Shown here: one piece after another, positions 1 to 8,243 of the stretch
Position numbering within the stretch: position 1 is the stretch's first letter
How the letters are laid out: every line of letters begins with the position of its first letter
Source: Paracoccaceae bacterium
Lineage (GTDB): Bacteria; Pseudomonadota; Alphaproteobacteria; Rhodobacterales; Rhodobacteraceae
Direction: 5' to 3'
Assembly (NCBI GenBank): GCA_016765235.1
Contig: JAESQH010000240.1
Span: 1 to 36,168 of the forward strand
Length of the DNA stretch: 36,168 nucleotides
Made by a program: the position numbers and the translations under genes
The notes under the pieces: generated by a model
The model's input: the letters and a program-made list of their open reading frames with translations, nothing else
What the model was told of the DNA's origin: nothing
Database searches by the model: none

Positions 1-83
1 TATTGCAAGAGGGAGAGCAAAGCCTGATGGTTCGGGTGGAAGTCGGCCTGCCGGCTGGAACTAGAGCGCGGTTTCACCTTTAG
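1..83 (+). CDS. Possible C-terminal end of an unknown protein (partial)
   Basis: An open frame enters from the left edge and stops at a TAG at 81-83. The 26 visible residues contain the stretch SLMVRVEVGLPAGTRARFHL at the C-terminus. Nothing identifies a family. It is convergent with the broken toxin gene that ends at 144. The frame may be open by chance, and only sequence left of the window can settle it. Confidence 0.25.
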   Translation, partial: LQEGEQSLMVRVEVGLPAGTRARFHL

Positions 84-89
84 GTGAAA
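72..89. repeat. Perfect 8-bp inverted repeat
   Basis: TTTCACCT and AGGTGAAA are separated by two bases. The loop is too short for a good RNA hairpin and no T-run follows, so this is more likely a protein-binding palindrome or chance than a terminator. It overlaps the putative stop codon at 81-83. Confidence 0.4.
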
Positions 90-143
90 GGGGGCAAAAC
101 CTAAAATATTGATTGTGTGCATTTAGTTCTATCGAAGCGCGGC

Positions 144-1157
144 TCAGCTGTTTACTTCGGTTTCCAACGTTTCAATCTTGGATAAAATGTCATCAAAGTC
201 CGGCACTGGGCCGATGATCATTTCTTTCATGCCAGCGTAGTCATGACGCAATGCTACCGTTAATTCGGCACGTGGCATGAGCCGTAAGCTGCCCGGTTTT
301 GCCGTCTCATAACGCGCCCAAGCTGCTTTGAAAAAGACCGACTTGTGGTGTGCTACTTGCTCCAGAAGATCGAGATTCTCCAACGCACGTTCCTTCGCAG
401 GATGATCTATCAAAAGCGCCATATCGTAGTAGTGGCGGGACATCCTATCAGAAAGTGGTTTGGCTGGATCTTGATGGCTCAGCATGTGCAGAATTGTCGC
501 CTTCTCCCAGAAGGTGCGCTCAATTCCCAAGACCTGCGCCGAGGTTTCGGGCGAACCTAACAAGTCGGGAAATGCGTCGGACAGATACGGTTTGATGATC
601 AGATCTTCGGCAGGCAGCAGCACCCCCCGCGCGCCAAACTCAAATCAAATGACTGGTTTGACGTAACCTTGAGATGCATTGTTTTGCTGCTCAGACGGGT
701 AGGCAAACAGAAGTGTCTGTGCGTCATTAATATCAACCGAAAGCTGGAAGCCTTGCTCCAGATGTACATCAAAGGCGGCGTTCAGTGCTGACTGGAGAGA
801 CCCGCTTACAGTCTCCTCCGCGACCTTCTGCAGATCTTTTAAAAGCGCCTTATGTCTGACTCCAGACAGTTCAGGGTTTTCTGGATCATCGTCACCCGTA
901 AACCCGAGCCGTGCCCGATCAAGCGACAGATCCACATCTTCCGAAAATCGGTGAATGACATCGTAGGCTTTGGACAGCGAAGTGCCGCCTTTGAAGATCA
1001 GGTGATCGCCAAAGGATGGAAGCGCAAAGAGCTTATCAAGTGACCAACAAACCCAGAAATCTTTCTCGATTATGGCCTGAGAAAACCCTAACTGAGCTGC
1101 GGCTTCTTGGAATGCTTCAGCGCGCTGCTCGGGCGGTTCATTTGCAAAGCTGTCCAT
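144..1157 (-). pseudogene. AbiEii-like nucleotidyltransferase toxin, interrupted by one nonsense codon
   Basis: This is the toxin half of an AbiE-like toxin-antitoxin pair (DUF1814/AbiEii nucleotidyltransferase family). The N-terminal part reads KDFWVCW, then GGTSLSK at residues 57-63 and SEDVDL with the two aspartates D74 and D76, which is the family's catalytic signature. The frame then hits TGA at 645-647 (codon 171). Without any shift it continues as FEFGARGVLLPAEDL, ERTFWEK and SRHYYDMALL down to the stop at 144. The intact paralogue at 25452-26492 reads straight through the equivalent place. A single CGA-to-TGA change explains the break. The start is an ATG one base after the antitoxin stop. 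The truncated 170-residue product keeps the catalytic aspartates, so partial activity cannot be excluded. Confidence 0.85.
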
Positions 1158-1158
1158 A

Positions 1159-1755
1159 TCAGATACGCGCCGTGATCTGCTGCACGACCGGGAACATCCA
1201 AGCCGGCACTTGCCTGACCTGTTTCTGCAACTGATCTCTATCTTTGTCATTCAACGCGCGCGCCAAAGTGCTTATCACCTGATCAGTCACGCCGTCTTTG
1301 CCAACATAGCGCAGTGCCTGAAAAATAGCGCCAGACATATGACCGGCCCCAACAAGTGTTTTACGCGAAGCATTCCGGAAATGGATCACCTGTCGCCCCA
1401 CCGTTTTTGTTCGGGAAGGCCCGTCCGTCATATAGGTGCTCTTGGATGGCACTTGTGTTGAAAGCCCGAGTTGATTTGCAGCCGTTGCAGGCGAGACCTG
1501 AAGAACATAGTGATCTTTCCGGGCAATCGCTCGAGCCACATCATCAGCTGAAGGGTAGATCGTGCCAAACCGTACGCTGAGTTTTGGGTAATCATAGAGC
1601 CCACGGGTAAGCCGCCGGATCACACCTTGATCCGCCAGACGCGACAAAGCCTGATCAACGCTGGCGCGCGACCCCAAGTCCAACAGGTCCGTTGGCGCGA
1701 ATATAGCGCCGCGGCCCTTGCCTTTGATGCGTTGTAGAATCTTCGACATGATCAT
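1159..1755 (-). CDS. AbiEi-like antitoxin / transcriptional regulator (DUF6088 type)
   Basis: A 198-residue protein with an N-terminal winged-helix region (residues ~10-60, including VDQALSRLADQGVIRRLTRG then LYDYPK), followed by the core that matches AbiEi-like antitoxins (PATAANQLGLSTQVPSKSTY). Family members repress their own promoter and neutralise the partner nucleotidyltransferase. The ATG at 1755 has AGGAG seven bases upstream. A second ATG lies two codons in. It is translationally linked to the broken toxin, whose ATG follows one base after this stop. The antitoxin looks intact although its toxin is not. It is clearly related to, but diverged from, the antitoxin at 26489-27154. Confidence 0.8.
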   Translation of the reverse strand: MIMSKILQRIKGKGRGAIFAPTDLLDLGSRASVDQALSRLADQGVIRRLTRGLYDYPKLSVRFGTIYPSADDVARAIARKDHYVLQVSPATAANQLGLSTQVPSKSTYMTDGPSRTKTVGRQVIHFRNASRKTLVGAGHMSGAIFQALRYVGKDGVTDQVISTLARALNDKDRDQLQKQVRQVPAWMFPVVQQITARI

Positions 1756-1771
1756 CTTCTATCTCCTGTTG

Positions 1772-1797
1772 TCAGAAAATAGGGTATGTTTTTCTGA
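1772..1797. promoter_or_regulatory. Inverted repeat upstream of the first antitoxin (candidate operator)
   Basis: TCAGAAAA at 1772-1779 and TTTTCTGA at 1790-1797 form a perfect 8-bp inverted repeat with a 10-base spacer, just upstream of the antitoxin start. AbiEi-type antitoxins are known to bind inverted repeats in their own promoter, so autoregulation here is an inference from position and symmetry. The remaining sequence to 1972 shows no gene. Confidence 0.4.
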
Positions 1798-1972
1798 ATT
1801 ACAAGACTTTTTCTATACAGGCGATTTTATACGGAAATATTCACCCTGTAACAGAATGGACAGCCAGCCTTCAAAGCAGCCATTGTTACTAACTATTAGA
1901 GGGCAGATGAGTATTGCTTTATGCTCCGAGCAAAAATATGCATCGGTGCAAAGCATCGCCGTTTGGCATAGA

Positions 1973-2410
1973 TTAACCTGTAAAGTACTTGCGCGCCTTT
2001 TGGTGGTCCTTGAGCTGTTCAGGTCTGTATGGCTTCATTTCACCTAAATGCGATACGGCTTCGGCTTCCAAGCGCTCGATCACCGTAGGATGGAGTTGGA
2101 AGTTTTTACCGACCATCCTTGGCTTTGCGGGCCAGCGCTTCTCAATTAGCCCTAGCTTAAACATGAACGTTTCTTCATGTTGCATTCCTTTAGAATCTGG
2201 CGACGTCACCAACTCATTTTCACTAATTTGAATGCTGGGGACCCATTCGCGCAGTTCTTTAACCATCCACTCGATGGTGATGTCGCTTAATCGAGATTCC
2301 GGCTCAAGGTAGCTGCCGCCGATATCGCTATGACAGCCTGCAAACCAAACTTGTTTAAGCCATTGCGGGTCTGGTATGATCGGTGCGTCTGGATTAAAAG
2401 GACCGGGCAT
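1973..2410 (-). pseudogene. C-terminal fragment of a DUF2235 alpha/beta hydrolase
   Basis: The 145 residues include the motif VWFAGCHSDIGGSY near the N-terminus, typical of the C-terminal part of DUF2235 proteins (the fold used by some type VI secretion phospholipase effectors). The nucleophile region that should come before it is absent, and stops precede the first ATG. The ATG at 2410 has no convincing ribosome binding site. It is best read as a 5'-truncated relic. The sequence to 2480 upstream of it gives no continuation. Confidence 0.6.
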
Positions 2411-2480
2411 GTGCCCCGGCGAAAAAATTCGTTTTATTGAGTGCTAATTTATACTTATCGAAAATGTCGCGCTCAAGATA

Positions 2481-3398
2481 TTAACTGCCAGGCAACATCT
2501 CTGTAAGGCACAGCTGCAGCAACCAATCTTTGAACACTTCCGCGGAAGGTGTCAGAACTGCGCTCTTTGGTATGACAATATGGTATGCAGATGAACTGTC
2601 GAATGTCTGTTTAAGCGGGTTCACGACGGCGCCGCTCTTGAGTTCGCTTGCGATCAAGCTTTCTTCGATGAGAGAAACCCCTAGACCATTGATCGTCGAA
2701 CTCAGTAGAAAATGGCGGTCCTCATGAAAATGGCGGTCCTCACGCATCATCTGCGTCTGAGAAGATGATAGCTCCACGTGATTATTATTAAACCACTCTA
2801 ACCACATACGTTCGTCATCTACATGCAGTAAAGTACAATTTTTTACGTCTGTAACCTCGCGGATCGGGTTGGCCTCAAGATAATTTGGGCTGCAGACAAC
2901 CGCCATTTTTCCCGGCCAAAGCCGAGTCACGGAAAAACCCTTCCAGTCTCCGCGGCCCCAATGGACACCCAAATCAGCAAAACCTTCCGGACGCTCAAGT
3001 TTTACATAAGTGTTGTTGTGGTTCTGGAATGAGAGCTGGAGGTTTGGATGTGCCTCCCACAGGCTGCCTAGACGTGCAGACAACCAGCGGCTTGCGAACA
3101 TGGGTGGCACCGCAACGCGTACTGAGTCTGTTTTGTCTGTAACCTTATTTAGTCCCGCTTGGATCGTCCTAAGACCCTGTTCAACGTGAGAGGCAAGAAC
3201 TGCCCCTTGAGGTGTCAGCACCAGACCATTTGACTTTCTTTCAAATAAAAGAGTGCAAACCTCGGTCTCTAATTTTTTGATATGGTAGCTCACAGAACTT
3301 TGACTAATGTTCAATAATCGTGCGGCGCGTGTGGTATTTTTTAATCGAGAAACCACCTCAAATACTTGAATAGAATTAAGATTCTTAACTTTCAGCAT
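2481..3398 (-). CDS. LysR-type transcriptional regulator
   Basis: A 305-residue LysR protein. The N-terminal winged helix-turn-helix (residues ~5-65: FEVVSRLKNTTRAARLLNIS, then SVSYHIKKLE) is followed by a GcvA-like periplasmic-binding-fold effector domain. GAGGGT lies five bases before the ATG. It is divergent from the importer/PHA operon at 3547 and is its likely regulator, with a LysR-box-like palindrome in between. An oddity in the effector domain is an exact 6-residue near-repeat, REDRHF then HEDRHF, encoded by an 18-bp tandem duplication at 2709-2742. The length is normal for the family. Confidence 0.9.
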   Translation of the reverse strand: MLKVKNLNSIQVFEVVSRLKNTTRAARLLNISQSSVSYHIKKLETEVCTLLFERKSNGLVLTPQGAVLASHVEQGLRTIQAGLNKVTDKTDSVRVAVPPMFASRWLSARLGSLWEAHPNLQLSFQNHNNTYVKLERPEGFADLGVHWGRGDWKGFSVTRLWPGKMAVVCSPNYLEANPIREVTDVKNCTLLHVDDERMWLEWFNNNHVELSSSQTQMMREDRHFHEDRHFLLSSTINGLGVSLIEESLIASELKSGAVVNPLKQTFDSSSAYHIVIPKSAVLTPSAEVFKDWLLQLCLTEMLPGS

Positions 3399-3442
3399 GT
3401 TGTACCCTCTGGATTGATAGCGCGCTGTTCAATCTGTATATC

Positions 3443-3457
3443 ATCTAATAATTAGAT
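3443..3457. promoter_or_regulatory. Candidate LysR operator (ATC-N9-GAT palindrome)
   Basis: ATCTAATAATTAGAT is a perfect palindrome with a single central base. It matches the LysR consensus T-N11-A with a T/A dyad and the ATC-N9-GAT form. It lies 45 bases upstream of the lysR start and about 90 upstream of livG, in the 148-base divergent promoter region. Function is inferred from match and position. Confidence 0.6.
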
Positions 3458-3546
3458 AGTCTGTGAGAATCTTTGAATTTCTAAAAGAGTTTCACGCATT
3501 GTAGGGTTTTAAATATACGCCGCTTTGATGTGGTAGGGAGAGAAAT

Positions 3547-4314
3547 ATGACGAGTGCAGTTCTGCATATTCATAAACTTTGCAAATCCTTCGGGGGTGTG
3601 CACGCGATACGGGATCTCTCTTTTGAGGTTGGGCACGGCGAGATAGTCGGGCTGATAGGCCCAAACGGATCGGGAAAATCGACGACGGTGAACGCACTAG
3701 CAGGTGTATTTTCTGCATCGTCCGGAGAAATACTTCTCGCAGGTGCTCATATTCAGAAGTTACCCGAATATGAACGCGTGGTGCTTGGGCTTACCAGGAC
3801 GTTTCAAACTGCGAATGTTTTCCCCGATTTCACAGTCCGTCAACAGGTGGAGTTGGGTTGCAATTCGACATTAAAATCGCACCCTTTGTCTTCGGTCTTT
3901 GGGATTGGCATTCACGAAGGTGAAAACGAAAGTATTGCGGCCCGTGTAGAGGATATTCTCGAGATTACTGATCTTTTGGGTGTTGCCGAAGATCTGGTCA
4001 GCACTACATCAGCGGCGCAGCAACGGTTCCTAATGATAGCCACGGCGTTGGCGGCAGAACCCAAGATTATCCTGCTTGATGAACCTGCGGCAGGGATGGT
4101 TTCACATGAACGCAAAACGCTCGGCAATTTGATCAAACGCATTCGCGATCTTGGCACATCGGTGCTGGTGATCGAACATCACATGGCACTGATCATGGAG
4201 GTCTGTGACCGCATCGTCGTGCTGAACTTCGGCTCCAAAATCGCCGAAGGCACACCTTCAGAAATTCGGGACAATAAGGCAGTCATAGATGCCTATCTGG
4301 GCGAGGCTGTATAG
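3547..4314 (+). CDS. livG: HAAT-family ABC transporter ATP-binding protein (LivG-like)
   Basis: This is one of the two cytoplasmic ATPases of a branched-chain amino acid/amide-type (HAAT) importer, 255 residues. Walker A is GPNGSGKS (38-45), the Q-loop glutamine is in RTFQTANVF, and Walker B is IILLDEP (174-180), followed by the family's AAGM sequence. GGGAGA precedes the ATG. The ABC signature is abnormal: where LivG normally has LS(Y/G)GQ, this protein has TSAAQ (154-158), so the glycine is missing. It heads the operon and abuts livF, whose ATG directly follows its stop. Substrate cannot be read from the ATPase. Confidence 0.9.
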   Translation: MTSAVLHIHKLCKSFGGVHAIRDLSFEVGHGEIVGLIGPNGSGKSTTVNALAGVFSASSGEILLAGAHIQKLPEYERVVLGLTRTFQTANVFPDFTVRQQVELGCNSTLKSHPLSSVFGIGIHEGENESIAARVEDILEITDLLGVAEDLVSTTSAAQQRFLMIATALAAEPKIILLDEPAAGMVSHERKTLGNLIKRIRDLGTSVLVIEHHMALIMEVCDRIVVLNFGSKIAEGTPSEIRDNKAVIDAYLGEAV

Positions 4315-5016
4315 ATGTTAGAAGTTAGAAACCTACATGTTGGTTATGGTCAGATTGAGGTCATTCACGGCATTGATCTGGATGTGAACGAGGGTGAATG
4401 CGTAGCCTTAATCGGAGCTAACGGGGCAGGAAAATCTTCTACGCTCAAAGCGATCTGCGGGCTGGTCCCGGCCAAACAGGGCACGATTAAGTTCAATGGC
4501 AAGGATATCACCAACCAAAGCGGCCATTCTATCGTACGTGCAGGCATCACCATGTGCCCTGAAGGTCGGCAAGTATTTCCGCAAATGAATGTTCTGCAGA
4601 ACTTACGTATGGGGGCTTATACCCGCAAAGACGCAGATCAGGCCCTTGATGTAGAAGAAATGATGAACATGTTCCCGATCTTGCGCGAACGCGCGTCACA
4701 GGCTGCGGGAACATTGTCTGGCGGGGAGCAGGAAATGCTGGCGATTGGTCGTGCGCTGATGGCTAGACCCAAGCTCTGTATCTTTGATGAACCGTCACTT
4801 GGTTTGGCACCCAAGATCGTCGCCGAAGTTGGCGAAACGATCGCCCGGATCAAGAGCATGGGTATGACCATTTTGTTGGTCGAACAGAATTCTTTGATGG
4901 CATTACGACTGGCCGACCGGGCTTATCTCTTCGAAGCTGGAGAGATCGTTCTGGAAGGTACGGGAGAAGAGCTTCAGTCACATCCAGAAGTCGTTAAAGC
5001 CTATCTGGGCCATTGA
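4315..5016 (+). CDS. livF: HAAT-family ABC transporter ATP-binding protein (LivF-like)
   Basis: The second ATPase of the importer has 233 residues, usual for LivF. Walker A is GANGAGKSS, the signature LSGGEQ is intact, and Walker B is LCIFDEPSLGLAP. It ends with the typical LivF tail (VVKAYLGH). With LivG it would form the nucleotide-binding heterodimer. Because the LivG signature is degenerate and the LivF one is canonical, the two composite ATP sites should differ. The ATG follows the livG stop directly, indicating translational coupling. Confidence 0.93.
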   Translation: MLEVRNLHVGYGQIEVIHGIDLDVNEGECVALIGANGAGKSSTLKAICGLVPAKQGTIKFNGKDITNQSGHSIVRAGITMCPEGRQVFPQMNVLQNLRMGAYTRKDADQALDVEEMMNMFPILRERASQAAGTLSGGEQEMLAIGRALMARPKLCIFDEPSLGLAPKIVAEVGETIARIKSMGMTILLVEQNSLMALRLADRAYLFEAGEIVLEGTGEELQSHPEVVKAYLGH

Positions 5017-5079
5017 AGAGTAAGCATTGTCGCTGTGGTTTTCAGCGCCAAAACAACGTAACATGGGAGAAGAAATATA

Positions 5080-6300
5080 ATGAAATTCACTACTGTAATG
5101 AAAACTAGCCTAGCCGCACTTGCTGCGGTCACGCTTAGTGGTACAGCAGGTTGGACGGCTGAAAAGACGCTGGACATTGGTGTTAGCGATGCGCTCACCG
5201 GCGGTGCCGCCGTATATGGCCTGCCACAGGCCAACGCAGTGAAGATGGCCGCTGAGGAAATCAATGCCGCAGGCGGTGTGCAAGTGGGTGAAGATACTTA
5301 CATGCTGAACGTCATTGCGTATGACGATAAGGCTAACCCGACCGAAGCTTCAAACTCAGTCCGCAAATTGCTGGACCGTGATGGTGTGAAATACATTCTT
5401 GGCTTCTGTTGCTCAGGAGCGACAGGCGCGGTTGCGTCATTTATCGAAAATGAAGACGCGGTGATGCTAGTAGGCAATGCTGCGGAACGTTCGATCACAA
5501 CGCGTGAAATTCCTAATCTCGTGAGAACTCGCCCGCCAGCAGATTACACGGGTGCCGCAGCAGGGACGTTTGTCGCACAACAAGGTCACAAACGGGTGGC
5601 TGTACTTGGCGCATTGGAAGTTTCGTTTTACGCAAGCTATGTCGACGCCTTTGAAGCAGAGTTTATCAAAGGTGGCGGTGAAATCATTACACGTGAAGTG
5701 TTTGCCTCCAAAGACCGGGATATGACACCGCAACTGACTAAAATCCGTGCGTTGAAACCTGATGCGATCCTTGTAGTAGGTTATGTTGAGCCAGCCGCCT
5801 TTATCTATCGTCAGTCGGTTGAACTGGGTATTGATGCGGCCCGCTATGGCTTCACCAGCGGCAGTGAAGAGCAATTCTTGCGGGTTGCAACTACGGAACA
5901 GATGGAAGGCGTTTGGGACCTTCGTCCGACTGAACTGACACTTCTATCTGCGAGCGCGAGTGGCATTGCCTATCACGCGAACTATTCTGAGAAGTTCGGA
6001 ATCTCTCCATCGCCTAGTTCGCCTTATGCTTACGATCAGACATATGCACTGAAAGATGCGCTGGAAGCAGCAGGCACTGTTGAGGACACGGCCGCCGTTG
6101 CCGCCGCTTTGCGAGAATTGCCGGTTCCGACTGAGGCAGTCATGCAATATTTGCCGATCGACAACAAAATGTTTGACGAAAACGGTCAAGCGTATACCTC
6201 GAATGGCGCATTCCAGTGGCGTGATGGCAACTGGGTCTTTGTTCAAGATTTGCCCTCTGATCCTGCCGCCTATTCAGCATTTCTGAGCACATTGGACTAA
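5080..6300 (+). CDS. HAAT-family periplasmic substrate-binding protein (LivK-like)
   Basis: A 406-residue type I periplasmic binding protein. Residues 1-27 are a Sec signal peptide (KTSLAALAAVTLSGTAGWTA, cleavage probably after A27). The mature part starts TLDIGVSDALTGGAAVYG and continues with the family features AAEEINAAGG and YDDKANPTEA. It captures the substrate in the periplasm and delivers it to LivHM. AUG context: GGGAGAAG lies upstream of the ATG. Position between the ATPases and permeases of one operon supports the assignment. The ligand is unknown; the downstream acyl-CoA genes make a carboxylic acid or amino acid likely. Confidence 0.9.
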   Translation: MKFTTVMKTSLAALAAVTLSGTAGWTAEKTLDIGVSDALTGGAAVYGLPQANAVKMAAEEINAAGGVQVGEDTYMLNVIAYDDKANPTEASNSVRKLLDRDGVKYILGFCCSGATGAVASFIENEDAVMLVGNAAERSITTREIPNLVRTRPPADYTGAAAGTFVAQQGHKRVAVLGALEVSFYASYVDAFEAEFIKGGGEIITREVFASKDRDMTPQLTKIRALKPDAILVVGYVEPAAFIYRQSVELGIDAARYGFTSGSEEQFLRVATTEQMEGVWDLRPTELTLLSASASGIAYHANYSEKFGISPSPSSPYAYDQTYALKDALEAAGTVEDTAAVAAALRELPVPTEAVMQYLPIDNKMFDENGQAYTSNGAFQWRDGNWVFVQDLPSDPAAYSAFLSTLD

Positions 6301-6314
6301 GACGAAAACTGCAG

Positions 6315-6344
6315 CGCCGCATTCCACCAAAACGGGCAGCGGCG
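6315..6344 (+). other. Weak stem-loop between binding-protein and permease genes
   Basis: CGCCGC (6315-6320) and GCGGCG (6339-6344) can pair across an 18-base loop in the 129-base gap between the binding-protein gene and livH. No T-run follows. Stem-loops here can stabilise or attenuate transcripts so that the binding protein is made in excess; that role is only inferred. Confidence 0.25.
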
Positions 6345-6429
6345 TTGTATCACCTTAAAATCGCGAAATTTCCTTCCCGCACGCGGATCGAGCAGCGCGG
6401 AAAATAACCGGATAAGGGGCCGTAAAACG

Positions 6430-7290
6430 ATGATCGAGATAATACAGCAAATTGTAAACGGACTTGCGATCGGGGGTATTTATGTCCTCATCGCGCTTGG
6501 TCTAACAACGGTATTCGGAATTTTGGGGATCGCCCATTTTGCGCACGGATCAGTGTCCATGTTTGGGGGGTATCTCACTTTCTTCCTGGTGGTCCAGCAG
6601 GGTTTTCCATTGGTCGCAGCGATTTTGGTCGCGCTCTTGGTGGGAATGTTGCTTGGCGTCGTGATCGAGCTTTTGGCCTACAGGCCAGTGCGCAATGCCA
6701 ACCATATCAACGCCTTCATTGTCGCGCTTGGACTAACGATGATGGTCGAAGGTGCCAACCTTCACTTCTTTGGCGCTGAACAGATTGTTATCCCAACTGA
6801 TTTCAAGCGGGTTTTCAACATCGGTGGTGTTACGATCCCCGAACTGAGGCTGTATGTGATCGTTTCGGCCGCCGCTCTGGTTATTTGTATGACACTCTTT
6901 ATTGAGCGCACCAAAACAGGTCAGGCGATCCGCGCCGTGGCCGAAAATCGCGACGCTGCAATCCTGATGGGGGTAAACGTTAACACCATCCCACTAGTGG
7001 TTTTTGCAATATCGACAATGCTGGGCGTAGCGGCAGGGGTCATGGTCGGTTCGTTGTTCGCAATCGCTCCAGGTATTGGCGAAGGTCTGGTCATCAAAGG
7101 TTTTGCGGTTCTAATCTTGGGTGGTCTTGGATCGATCCCCGGTGCAATTGTCGGAGGCATCGTCCTAGGTGTGGCCGAGGCGCTAGCCGCCGGGTTCATA
7201 TCCTCTGCCTATAAAGATGTAATTGCCTTCGCAGTGATGATTATCGTGCTGCTGGTGCGCCCACAGGGATTGTTGGGAAAAGCAACATGA
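6430..7290 (+). CDS. livH: HAAT-family ABC transporter permease (LivH-like)
   Basis: A 286-residue inner membrane permease with about eight hydrophobic segments. It opens with IQQIVNGLAIGGIYVLIALG and contains the EAA-like loop GQAIRAVAENRDAAILMGVN, typical of LivH. It pairs with LivM to form the channel. The stop overlaps the livM ATG (ATGA), so the two permeases are translationally coupled. Length is normal. Confidence 0.93.
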   Translation: MIEIIQQIVNGLAIGGIYVLIALGLTTVFGILGIAHFAHGSVSMFGGYLTFFLVVQQGFPLVAAILVALLVGMLLGVVIELLAYRPVRNANHINAFIVALGLTMMVEGANLHFFGAEQIVIPTDFKRVFNIGGVTIPELRLYVIVSAAALVICMTLFIERTKTGQAIRAVAENRDAAILMGVNVNTIPLVVFAISTMLGVAAGVMVGSLFAIAPGIGEGLVIKGFAVLILGGLGSIPGAIVGGIVLGVAEALAAGFISSAYKDVIAFAVMIIVLLVRPQGLLGKAT

Positions 7291-8243
7291 ACATCTCAGC
7301 CAAACACATTTTTTACGCTACCGCTCTATTTCTGTTCATCGCACTGCCGCAACTGATCACTGTAAAGTACTATATACATCTCAGCATTCTGGCGCTTGTC
7401 TGGGTGATCGCGTCACAGGGACAGAACCTTATCCAAGGTTATACGGGCTATGTTTCCATCGTTCAGGCAGGTTTCATGGGCATTGGTGCATATAGCACAG
7501 CGCTGATGGGGATGCATTATGGCTTGCCAGTGTGGCTGACTATTATGCTTGCACCACTTGTGACGGCAGTCTTTGCAATTGCGACCGGTTATCCAAGCTT
7601 GCGGGTTAAGGGACATTATTTCGCGATTGTCACTCTAGCCTTCAACATGGTGATTTTTATCGTTCTTCTGAACTTTACAGATCTGACAAATGGCGAGGCT
7701 GGGTTGACCGGCATCCCGAAACCCGGCAATGGCAAAGATGGGTTAATTAACTTTGGCGACCGGGAAGTGTACTACTACTTTGTTTTGATTGTCGCTGTTC
7801 TGATGACAGTACTGGCGGCTCTCATTGCACGCTCTCGCATCGGTCAAATTCTAGTGGCGATCCGGCAGAATGAGGACCTTGTTGGCTCCATTGGCATCGC
7901 GGCATGGAAATACAAACTTTTTGCATTTGTCACCAGCGCGATGTTCGCGGGATTGGCAGGCGCGCTTTACGCTCACTACCAAAGCTTCATCAACCCCGAG
8001 ATATTCGGAGTGGCTCAGTCTCTTGACGCAATTCTCGCAGTGATCATTGGTGGCTCGGGTACAATTGCAGGCCCGGTCATCGGCTCCTTTATTGTGGTAT
8101 TCCTACCTGAGTACCTTCGTTTTGCCGACAGTTTCCGCCTGATCCTCTACGGGCTGATCCTTGTGCTGGCGACGATATTCATGCCGCGCGGTATCGCGGG
8201 TGTTGCCAGCGATCTCCACAAGAAATTGGTGCGACGCAAATGA
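7287..8243 (+). CDS. livM: HAAT-family ABC transporter permease (LivM-like)
   Basis: A 318-residue polytopic permease with the LivM hallmarks LIQGYTGYVSIVQAGFMGIGAY (shown in part: GYTGYVSIVQAGF) near the N-terminus, GEAGLTGIP in the middle and the cytoplasmic loop RIGQILVAIRQNEDLVGSIG. It overlaps livH by four bases and the acyl-CoA dehydrogenase ATG by four bases, tying transport to metabolism in one transcript. Confidence 0.93.
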   Translation: MNISAKHIFYATALFLFIALPQLITVKYYIHLSILALVWVIASQGQNLIQGYTGYVSIVQAGFMGIGAYSTALMGMHYGLPVWLTIMLAPLVTAVFAIATGYPSLRVKGHYFAIVTLAFNMVIFIVLLNFTDLTNGEAGLTGIPKPGNGKDGLINFGDREVYYYFVLIVAVLMTVLAALIARSRIGQILVAIRQNEDLVGSIGIAAWKYKLFAFVTSAMFAGLAGALYAHYQSFINPEIFGVAQSLDAILAVIIGGSGTIAGPVIGSFIVVFLPEYLRFADSFRLILYGLILVLATIFMPRGIAGVASDLHKKLVRRK

